A DNA stretch of 64,000 nucleotides from CAILZL01 sp050181835 (GTDB lineage Bacteria; Pseudomonadota; Gammaproteobacteria; Steroidobacterales; Steroidobacteraceae): NCBI GenBank assembly GCA_050181835.1, contig JBFXCU010000014.1:1-64000 (forward strand), given 5' to 3'. This document shows, piece after piece, positions 9,642 through 16,907 of this stretch. The position numbers were made by a program, and so were the translations under genes. Under the pieces are notes generated by a model. That model saw only the letters and a list, made by a program, of their open reading frames with translations. It was not told where the DNA came from and made no database searches. The first letter of the stretch is position 1. The number at the start of each line of letters is the position of its first letter.

Positions 9642-10499
9642 TTACGCCTTCTTGCCTTTAACGTGATCTTCCAGTGTTTTAAAGCTGGGTCGGAATTCTG
9701 TGGGTGTCACCTTGCGACCAAACTCAATGGCGACTTGCGGCGCATAGCCTTGCACCATGGCGATGATGCAGGTTTTCATGACCGTGAAAAATGCGCCCTG
9801 TTCGGCAACCCTGCGTTCCATCGAAGTAGCAATCGGGCCGACTAGGCCATAGGCCAAAAGAATACCGAGGAAGGTGCCCACCAGTGCTGCTGCGACTTTG
9901 TGCCCAATTTCTTCCACCGGGCCACCGAGTGCGCCCATGGTGTTCACAATGCCCAGCACCGCTGCCACGATGCCGAAGCCGGGCAGGGCATCAGAGACTT
10001 GATTAACCGCCTTCGCCAAGGACTCTCCTTCGTGATGGTGAGTTTGCAGTTCGATATCCATCAGGTTTTCCAACTGAAACGGATTCATTTCGCCGCTGAC
10101 CATCATGCGCAAATAGTCCTGAATAAACTCAATAGCGTGATGATCCTTCATTACCTTTTCGTGTTTTTTGAATACCGCGCTTTTACCAGGGTCTTCGATT
10201 TCACGCTCCAGACCCAGCACCCCATCCTTGCGTGCGATGCTGAACAGGTCATACATCAGGCCGAATAGATCCAAGTAATCTGCCTTGTTGTATGGGGCGC
10301 CTTTGAGAGTACCACCAATTGCTCCACCTGCTTTTTTAGCTATGCCTAATCCATTGGCAATGACGAATGCGCCCAACGCGGCGCCGCCGATGATGACTAC
10401 TTCCGAAGGCTGCCACAGCGCAGCAATGTGACCGCCGTGCACGGCAAAGCCACCAAGGACGCAACCCATTACAACCACAAGGCCAATGATTAGATTCAC
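9642..10499 (-). CDS. motA: Flagellar motor stator protein MotA
   Basis: The 285-residue inner-membrane protein has the four membrane helices of MotA: two at the N-terminus, a large cytoplasmic loop with the charged segment that contacts FliG (FKKHEKVMKDHHAIEF), and two at the C-terminus, including PGFGIVAAVLGIVNTMGALGGP and VGTFLGILLAYGLVGPI. Start is GTG 10499. It is the first gene of the motAB pair and carries a sigma-28-like promoter 50-80 bp upstream. There are no other flagellar genes nearby, so this is a detached stator operon. Confidence 0.93.
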   Translation of the reverse strand: MNLIIGLVVVMGCVLGGFAVHGGHIAALWQPSEVVIIGGAALGAFVIANGLGIAKKAGGAIGGTLKGAPYNKADYLDLFGLMYDLFSIARKDGVLGLEREIEDPGKSAVFKKHEKVMKDHHAIEFIQDYLRMMVSGEMNPFQLENLMDIELQTHHHEGESLAKAVNQVSDALPGFGIVAAVLGIVNTMGALGGPVEEIGHKVAAALVGTFLGILLAYGLVGPIATSMERRVAEQGAFFTVMKTCIIAMVQGYAPQVAIEFGRKVTPTEFRPSFKTLEDHVKGKKA

Positions 10500-10551
10500 A
10501 ACATATTCCCGCGTTGAAGCCAGATTGCCAGGTCAATCCGGTGCCTATTCA

Positions 10552-10578
10552 TCATCGGCAGTGGCGCCCAGAATTTGA
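10552..10578 (-). promoter_or_regulatory. Sigma-28 (FliA)-type promoter for motAB
   Basis: On the minus strand the site reads TCAAATTC-N11-GCCGATGA. The sigma-28 consensus is TAAAGTTT-N11-GCCGATAA, so the -10 half matches 7 of 8 and the -35 half 5 of 8, with the exact 11-base spacer. It lies 53 bp upstream of the motA start. Confidence 0.6.
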
Positions 10579-10923
10579 GGGCCAGATGATCAAAATATCG
10601 TCTTGTAGTCCCACTTTTAGTGGCCAGCTTCTGGTCATTAATAATTTTCGGCAGCTGGATCGACTCCCTTAATTAACGCGATCTCTGCTCCTTATTGGTG
10701 CCCGCAGTGCCGCTGTCGCGCCTCATCGTGGGGCGCTGATTGGCTTGCTGCCGTTCCTGAACTGGGAATGCACGCGTTTTTGGCGGCTCCGGTGGGCTGG
10801 CATGGATGCTGCATTGCTAAGTTCCAGGCGCCAGTTAAAAACGTTCATGTTGTTTACGCGCCACGGCTAAAACAGATTCGTGTTAGTTAATCAATTTAGA
10901 GTTGTTAAGTAAGAGGGTTGTTT
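10579..10923. other. Intergenic region between motA and torF1
   Basis: This divergent spacer should carry the torF1 promoter. I see AT-rich sequence close to the gene (10880-10910) but no confident -35/-10 pair, and no further gene. Confidence 0.4.
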
Positions 10924-11616
10924 ATGAAGCATGTAAAGATTCTGTCGGCATTGAGTTTGCTGGCGGTTGCGGGCGCGGCCAATGCAGAAGTGGAAGTGTC
11001 TGGATCAATGGGTATTGCCAGTACTTATCTATGGCGTGGTATTGATTTAGGCTCTGGCACACCAGCTGTTTCGGGTGATTTGCATGCCAGCGCAATGGGC
11101 TTCTATGGCGGTGTCTGGGGCTCTTCAGGCGATACGGTTAGCGGCACTGAATACGATCTATACGCTGGCTACGGTGGTTCGGTTGATAAATTTACCTATG
11201 ACATTAGCTATTGGACATATGTATATCCAACTGGCGCTGTAGCTGAAGACCTCGGCACCCCAGGTAAGCTAAGCGAAGGAATTGTGAGCTTAGGTTATGG
11301 CCCTGTTTCTGTGTTCTATAATAAGAACATTGCCACTCCCGGTGACGGTGACGGTGATTACTCTTACTATGGCATCAAAGGAAAATTGGGTGCTTTCACA
11401 GCGGTTCTCGCTCAGCACAATCCTGGTGTTAGCGGAAGCGATAAAATGACTCATCTGGATCTCAGTTACGCCTACAACGATAATCTCTCGTTTACTATCA
11501 GTAAGCAGATAAGTGACAAGGGTGGAAACGCCCCGTATTTTGTAACTGACGCTAACGGCAAGCCTGTAGATAAATTGAAGTTGGTTGCTTCTTACAGCGT
11601 GCCGTTCGGTAAGTAA
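10924..11616 (+). CDS. TorF family putative porin (copy 1)
   Basis: ATG 10924 follows AGAGGG at 10912-10917. The 230-residue product has a signal peptide ending in AGAANA and then the TorF signature near the N-terminus: alternating strands with TYLWRGIDLG, an acidic, Gly/Tyr-rich barrel and a C-terminal strand KLVASYSVPFGK. TorF-like proteins are predicted outer-membrane porins of unknown substrate, common in gammaproteobacteria. A second, divergent copy follows at 11842, but a strong terminator separates them, so they are independent transcripts. The sequence gives no direct evidence of substrate. Confidence 0.8.
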   Translation: MKHVKILSALSLLAVAGAANAEVEVSGSMGIASTYLWRGIDLGSGTPAVSGDLHASAMGFYGGVWGSSGDTVSGTEYDLYAGYGGSVDKFTYDISYWTYVYPTGAVAEDLGTPGKLSEGIVSLGYGPVSVFYNKNIATPGDGDGDYSYYGIKGKLGAFTAVLAQHNPGVSGSDKMTHLDLSYAYNDNLSFTISKQISDKGGNAPYFVTDANGKPVDKLKLVASYSVPFGK

Positions 11617-11677
11617 TGATGGCTGAGTAGGTAATGTACGAGCACTGCGAGTCGGTGCAAGTTTGATGTGTGTTGAT

Positions 11678-11715
11678 ACAAAACCCCGAGTGCAAACTCG
11701 GGGTTTTGTTTTTTG
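11678..11715 (+). terminator. Rho-independent terminator after torF copy 1
   Basis: A perfect 14-bp stem (ACAAAACCCCGAGT with its complement), a GCAA loop and a T-rich tail. It ends about 100 bp after the torF copy 1 stop and before the promoter region of copy 2. Confidence 0.9.
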
Positions 11716-11841
11716 ATATGCATGGACGCGAAGTACGCTACTCCGCGACATGCTGTGTTAAATGCTGGCTCTTCCCCTGCCAGTTAAGTAAAGTCTCACT
11801 CGCCAGCCACACATGTGGTTATTTTGCAACAGTGAGGTCTT

Positions 11842-12522
11842 ATGAAGCATCTGAAAGTTGGTTCGATACTTGGGCTACTAGCTCTCTCGGGAATGGCGCA
11901 TGCCGAGATTTCTTCGACGATTACCCTGACCAACGATTACGATTTCCGTGGTATGTCACAGTCGGCGGAAGATCCTGCACTACAGGCGAGCTTTGACTAT
12001 GCAGATGCGCGCAGCGGTTGGTATGCCGGTGCTTGGGCCAGTAATGTAGATTTTGGCGATAAAACTGATTTGGAGCTGGATATTTATACCGGCTTTACTG
12101 GCAAGACCGACGCTGGCCTGGGCTGGGATGCGGGCTTCGTGTACTACACCTATGACGAAGACAAATATAATTTTCCGGAAATCTACACCGCGTTCAATTA
12201 CAGCTACTTCGATGCCAAATTGAGCTATACCAATGACTGGGGTGGTCGTGGTACGGATGGCAAGGATGCGTTGTACCTATCAGTCGGTGCGACTGTGCCG
12301 CTACCGATTCAGAATTTGTCGGCGCTAGCACATATTGGCCGCAGTGAGGGTAATAACGGCTTTACGGATTACACCGACTACGCGGTCGGCGTGGCGTATA
12401 CCGTGAACAAATTTGACCTAGGCCTGAAGTATGTAGATACCAACTTGCCGAACCCGCGTTCGGATGTGTTCAATAGCGAAGGCCGGTTTGTATTCACGGT
12501 GGCAACCACGCTGCCTTGGTAA
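11842..12522 (+). CDS. TorF family putative porin (copy 2)
   Basis: The 226-residue product follows GTGAGG at a good distance and has a signal peptide ending GMAHA. The mature part starts EISSTITLTNDYDFRGMSQS, the typical opening of TorF proteins, followed by repeated Tyr/Asp/Trp-rich strands and a C-terminal FVFTVATTLPW strand. It is closer to the usual TorF pattern than copy 1. It stands between two terminators and is probably a single-gene transcript. Confidence 0.85.
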   Translation: MKHLKVGSILGLLALSGMAHAEISSTITLTNDYDFRGMSQSAEDPALQASFDYADARSGWYAGAWASNVDFGDKTDLELDIYTGFTGKTDAGLGWDAGFVYYTYDEDKYNFPEIYTAFNYSYFDAKLSYTNDWGGRGTDGKDALYLSVGATVPLPIQNLSALAHIGRSEGNNGFTDYTDYAVGVAYTVNKFDLGLKYVDTNLPNPRSDVFNSEGRFVFTVATTLPW

Positions 12523-12529
12523 GTCTTGT

Positions 12530-12560
12530 GAGGGGCTGGATTTGTCCCGCCCCTCTTTTT
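12530..12560 (+). terminator. Rho-independent terminator after torF copy 2
   Basis: Stem GAGGGGC / GCCCCTC with a 12-base loop, followed directly by TTTTT. It starts a few bases after the stop of torF copy 2. Confidence 0.85.
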
Positions 12561-12621
12561 GCCCTACCTGCCGCTGTACAATGGCCCCGTTCCTAGCCGT
12601 TTGTCAGCGAGCCTGATTTCC

Positions 12622-14115
12622 ATGAGTAATCGCACCCCGATCGACTGGCACGCCCGTGCCGCGAGTTTGCAGTATCGCAACGACGCTTTTATTAATGGTC
12701 GTTATGTGGCCGCCGTCAGTGGTGCGAAGTTTGATTGCATCAGTCCCATTGATGGGCGAGTACTGACTCAGGTTGCCGCTTGCGATCAGGTTGATGTTGA
12801 TGCGGCGGTCGCCGCAGCGCGTGACGTATTCGAGCAAGGAGGTTGGTCGCATGCAGCGCCATCCCATCGCAAACAGGTGTTGTTCAAGTTTGCTGACCTG
12901 ATCGAAACGCATGCCGAGGAGCTGGCGTTGCTGGAAACGCTGGATATGGGTAAGCCCATTCGTTACAGCCAGAGCGTCGATATTCCTGCCACGGTGCGTT
13001 GCTTGCGCTGGTATGCCGAGGCCATCGACAAGTTGTATGACCAAGTAGCGCCGACTGAGCGCAATGTGCTCGCGACGATTACGCGCGAACCGATTGGTGT
13101 CGTTGGCGCCATTGTGCCGTGGAATTTTCCATTGATTATGGCGGCGTGGAAGTTTGCACCTGCGTTGGCAGCAGGCAATTCCATCATTATCAAGCCATCC
13201 GAGAAATCACCGCTGAGTGTCCTGCGTATTGCTGAGTTGGCAACGCAAGCAGGCTTGCCGGATGGCGTATTCAATGTGCTGCCGGGTTACGGCCATACGG
13301 CAGGTAAGGCATTGGTGCTACACATGGATGTAGATTGCATTGGCTTCACGGGTTCGACAGCCACCGGCAAGTTGATGCTGCAATACGCGGGACAGTCCAA
13401 TCTGAAACGAGTGTGGCTGGAATGCGGCGGTAAATCGCCCAACATTGTCATGGCCGATGTGGAGAGTCTTGAAGCAGCGGCTGAAGCTGCAGCCGCAGCG
13501 ATATTTTTCAATCAGGGTGAGATGTGTTCCGCCGGTTCGCGCCTACTAGTGCATGAGTCAATCAAGGAGCAGCTGCTTGAACGTGTGGCGCACTATGCTG
13601 ATAAGTACCAAGTAGGTGACCCACTTGACCAACGCACCAAGCTCGGCGCCTTGGTAGACGACTCACAGTTGCAGCGCGTACAGCACTTTGTCGATGAAGC
13701 AAAACAACAAGGTGCGAATTTGCGTCACGGCGGTCAACAATTACGTCAGTCAAGTGGCGGCTATTACTTTGAGCCAACTTTATTCGAAGCAACGCCGCAG
13801 ATGTCGATTGCCCGAGAAGAGATTTTTGGCCCAGTGCTATCTGCCATTAGTTTCAAGACGGAAGCAGAAGCCATCCACATAGCCAATGATGTGATGTATG
13901 GGCTGGCTGCGGCGGTGTGGACTCGCGACCTCAATACCGCGCACCGTATGTCACGTGCGTTACGTGCCGGTACGGTGTATGTGAATTGTTACGATGAAGA
14001 TGACATTACTGTGCCATTTGGTGGATTCAAGCAGTCGGGTAATGGTCGCGATAAGTCGCTGCATGCCTTCGACAAGTACACCGAATTGAAAACCACCTGG
14101 ATCAGGTTGGGGTAA
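12622..14115 (+). CDS. puuC: Aldehyde dehydrogenase, PuuC type
   Basis: A 497-residue NAD(P)-dependent aldehyde dehydrogenase of full length. The catalytic cysteine is residue 302 (QGEMCSAG) and the general base lies in LECGGKSPN; the coenzyme-binding PWNFP and KPSEKSPLS segments and the C-terminal PFGGFKQSGNGRD are present. Overall wording matches E. coli PuuC (gamma-glutamyl-gamma-aminobutyraldehyde dehydrogenase) throughout, including ELALLETLDMGKPI. No other putrescine-catabolism gene is nearby, so substrate is less sure than family. Start is ATG 12622; an upstream in-frame extension to 12559 overlaps the terminator and is rejected. A small membrane-protein gene follows after 4 bp. Confidence 0.82.
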   Translation: MSNRTPIDWHARAASLQYRNDAFINGRYVAAVSGAKFDCISPIDGRVLTQVAACDQVDVDAAVAAARDVFEQGGWSHAAPSHRKQVLFKFADLIETHAEELALLETLDMGKPIRYSQSVDIPATVRCLRWYAEAIDKLYDQVAPTERNVLATITREPIGVVGAIVPWNFPLIMAAWKFAPALAAGNSIIIKPSEKSPLSVLRIAELATQAGLPDGVFNVLPGYGHTAGKALVLHMDVDCIGFTGSTATGKLMLQYAGQSNLKRVWLECGGKSPNIVMADVESLEAAAEAAAAAIFFNQGEMCSAGSRLLVHESIKEQLLERVAHYADKYQVGDPLDQRTKLGALVDDSQLQRVQHFVDEAKQQGANLRHGGQQLRQSSGGYYFEPTLFEATPQMSIAREEIFGPVLSAISFKTEAEAIHIANDVMYGLAAAVWTRDLNTAHRMSRALRAGTVYVNCYDEDDITVPFGGFKQSGNGRDKSLHAFDKYTELKTTWIRLG

Positions 14116-14119
14116 GGAT

Positions 14120-14473
14120 ATGGAACCAGCTTCGGTTGATAATTCGGATTTCAAGGCTGTTGATGCAGAGCTAACCCCGATGCAGCGGGCCATTCGTGCC
14201 CGTGCCTTGCTGACTATTGAAAATGATCAAAACAGGCCAAAGCTGTCGCCGCGCAACAAGCTACTACTTGGTTTACTTTCGGTACTGACGGTGATGGGCT
14301 TGATACTGATGATCAATTGGGGTGTGGCGGTCATGCAGCGTATTTTTGAACTATGGAGGCAGGACGATACTGCTGTTGCAACGCCCAAATCGAACGACAC
14401 GTTTTATATCAAGGTAAACCCTGAGCGCCCCCCACCAGAGGTTGATCCCAGCCCAGCTCCAGAAACTAAATAG
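14120..14473 (+). CDS. Small single-span membrane protein
   Basis: The 117-residue product has a charged N-terminal cytoplasmic part, one strong membrane helix at about residues 49-72 (LLLGLLSVLTVMGLILMINWG) and a Pro-rich C-terminal tail. I recognise no family. It starts 4 bp after the aldehyde dehydrogenase stop, with GGGGTAAGG overlapping that stop as ribosome site, so it is translated from the same message. Codon use looks like the neighbours and supports a real gene. Confidence 0.65.
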   Translation: MEPASVDNSDFKAVDAELTPMQRAIRARALLTIENDQNRPKLSPRNKLLLGLLSVLTVMGLILMINWGVAVMQRIFELWRQDDTAVATPKSNDTFYIKVNPERPPPEVDPSPAPETK

Positions 14474-14799
14474 CTGCGTTAATGCCCCGCATATTTTAGT
14501 TCACCTGCGGTAACGACTAGCGGCAGGTGATTTTGTCTGGTGGCAACGCACAAGTGGCAAATTCGGTGAGCGCACAGGGTGGGTTGTAAGCGCGGTTGGT
14601 ACGCCTCAGTCGCACAGAACGACGCAACTAGCAGGATCAAAGAATCGAAGCGATGCAGCATGGTCAACTGCCTCTTCACGCTGATGATACTTGCACTCAC
14701 TGGTGATATTCATGTGTCACTGAGCGACCTGTGATCAGTCATAACATTGTCAACAACAGCGACTACAATGCGTTTTCCTCCCCTCATTCGAACTGCATC
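14474..14799. other. Intergenic region with a hairpin
   Basis: About 325 bp before the PhoX-like gene. It holds a hairpin at 14501-14530 (see separate entry) and otherwise nothing recognisable. Confidence 0.4.
14501..14535 (+). terminator. Possible terminator hairpin
   Basis: Perfect 8-bp arms TCACCTGC / GCAGGTGA with a 14-base loop, followed by TTTTG. The T-tail is short, so termination is uncertain. It lies 28 bp after the stop of the small membrane protein. Confidence 0.45.
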
Positions 14800-16809
14800 A
14801 TGTCCAATCCCTATATCGGTTCCGTGATTGAGCAACGGATTAGTCGACGTGAGTTGTTGCAGTCGGCTCTGATGGCTACGGCGTTGCCATTTACTTCCTG
14901 GTCGGCCAGCGCGCAGCAGGCTGCGTTAAATTTCAAAGCCATTGTCGGTAGTAAAGCAGATCGCATTATTCTGCCCGATGGGTATGTTTGGGATTTGGTG
15001 ATTCGCTGGGGGGATACTTTGCGGGACGCTGTGCCCAGCATAAGTAGCGACGCTGTTAAAAAGGGTGCGTTACTGGAAGCCAAGGCTGCACAACAGCAAT
15101 TGCAGCAGTTCGGCAGCAACTGTGATGCGATACAGTTTTTTCAACTCAATCCGGGTGGTCACAGCACGCATGGTGTGCTGTGTGTGAATAACGAATACAC
15201 CAATGACTGGTTGATGTATCCCGGTCGAAAATTAGTATTTGGCAGCGATCCGCAGCATGTTCGCGAGCACATCAACAAGCATCCAAGTGTTGTGGCGATG
15301 AGCAAAGCGGCGCATGGTATTTCGATAGTGGAGGTGCAGCAAAAGAATTACCAGTGGGGTTATAGCAGAACATCCAGATATAACCGCCGCATCACCGCCG
15401 ATACTCCATTCGACATCAGTGGCCCGGTGCGCGGTCATGCTTGGATGAAAACAACCGCAGATCCAACTGGTACAACGGTGCTGGGAACCTTTGGCAATTG
15501 CGCGGGTGGACGAACCCCTTGGGGCACATACTTATCTGCCGAAGAAAACATTCAGGATTACTTCGGCAATTTCAAAAACTTCTATGACAAAAAAGAAACT
15601 GACTCAGCGGTAGTCGCGGTGCATAGGCGTTGGCGCATGTGGTCGGATGTATCGCCCTATGGCTGGGATGTCATTGACAAACGCTTTGATGCCAGTGTCG
15701 AGCCTCATGAAGCCTTTCGCTTCGGCTGGATTGTGGAAGTGGATCCACTTGATCCTGACAAGATACCGATTAAGCGCACCGCACTGGGACGCTTTGCGCA
15801 CGAAGCAGCCAGTCCGATTGTCGCTAGCAATGGGCGCCTCGCCGTGTACATGGGTGATGACGACAAGTTTGAGTATGTATACAAGTTCGTCAGCAGCGAG
15901 CGTGTCGATGCCAAGCGACCACAAGCCAATGCGGCGGTGCTGGATGAGGGTGTCTTGTATGTTGCTCGTTTTGATGCCGATGGGTCGGGTGAGTGGTTGC
16001 CACTGATTTATGACGTGAATGGGCCATTGAATGCCAGTACTGGATTTCGTGATCAGGCAGAAGTGTTGATCAATGCGCGTGCTGCTGCCGATGTGCTCGG
16101 TGCCACCATGATGGATCGACCCGAAGATGTGGAGCCAAATCCACTGACCGGTAAGGTGTATATCGTTTGCACTCGCAACGAGTCGCGTACTGATAACAAT
16201 CAGCAGGGCAGATTCGGCAATCGTCAGATTGACCTTGGTCCCAATGCCGCAAATCCGCGCGGTAATAATTTGTGGGGACACATTATTGAACTCAGTGAAG
16301 GTGGTGATGATCACACCGCGCTCACCTTCCGTTGGGAGGTATTGCTGCTGGGTGGCGATCCAGCTAACGGAGGGTTGTTATCTACTGTGGCATCGCTCAA
16401 ATCAGGCGAAGTTACCGAAAAGAATTCTTACTATGCTGGCCAGCGTGATGCCAAACAGCTTGGCGCTATCGGCTCACCCGACAACATTGGTTTCGATGCG
16501 GCAGGTAATTTATGGATAGTTACGGATGGCGATCAACCCCATGGCAGTAATAATGGTTGTTTTGTGTGCGCGACCAGTGGTGGCCAACGTGGCCTGCTTA
16601 AACAATTCATGAGTGGCCCGGTAGATGCGGAAGTATGTGGGTGCACCTTTACACCCGATAACCAGACTTTGTTCCTCAGTATTCAACATCCTGGTGAAGG
16701 CGGTTTACTAGATAAGCCACTAAGTCATTGGCCGGATGGTGGCGATGCGGTACCGCGCTCCAGCGTGATTGCCATTCGCAAACAGGGCGGGGGAGTGGTG
16801 GGGTCGTAA
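14800..16809 (+). CDS. PhoX-family (DUF839) phosphatase, Tat-exported
   Basis: ATG 14800 gives 669 residues. The N-terminus has a twin-arginine signal (SRRELLQSALMATALPF) and an SASAQ cleavage region, so the folded protein is exported, as for Ca/Fe-dependent PhoX alkaline phosphatases. Family segments are GNCAGGRTPWGTYLSAEEN, GRFAHEAA, DDDKFEYVYKF, RPEDVEPNP, NNLWGHIIEL, SPDNIGFDAAGNLWIVTDG and LSIQHPGE, all typical of the DUF839 propeller. There is no phosphate transporter beside it and no clear Pho box, so physiological control is unknown. An upstream in-frame ATG at 14731 would bury the Tat motif and is rejected. Confidence 0.85.
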   Translation: MSNPYIGSVIEQRISRRELLQSALMATALPFTSWSASAQQAALNFKAIVGSKADRIILPDGYVWDLVIRWGDTLRDAVPSISSDAVKKGALLEAKAAQQQLQQFGSNCDAIQFFQLNPGGHSTHGVLCVNNEYTNDWLMYPGRKLVFGSDPQHVREHINKHPSVVAMSKAAHGISIVEVQQKNYQWGYSRTSRYNRRITADTPFDISGPVRGHAWMKTTADPTGTTVLGTFGNCAGGRTPWGTYLSAEENIQDYFGNFKNFYDKKETDSAVVAVHRRWRMWSDVSPYGWDVIDKRFDASVEPHEAFRFGWIVEVDPLDPDKIPIKRTALGRFAHEAASPIVASNGRLAVYMGDDDKFEYVYKFVSSERVDAKRPQANAAVLDEGVLYVARFDADGSGEWLPLIYDVNGPLNASTGFRDQAEVLINARAAADVLGATMMDRPEDVEPNPLTGKVYIVCTRNESRTDNNQQGRFGNRQIDLGPNAANPRGNNLWGHIIELSEGGDDHTALTFRWEVLLLGGDPANGGLLSTVASLKSGEVTEKNSYYAGQRDAKQLGAIGSPDNIGFDAAGNLWIVTDGDQPHGSNNGCFVCATSGGQRGLLKQFMSGPVDAEVCGCTFTPDNQTLFLSIQHPGEGGLLDKPLSHWPDGGDAVPRSSVIAIRKQGGGVVGS

Positions 16810-16907
16810 CTCTGTTGGTCGAGCCAGGGTGTTTTGCTGCTTCCTGAAATTCAGACACGTACTTGAATCGTTACTTCAGTAGCGCTCAGGCTTTGCAATC
16901 TGAATGG

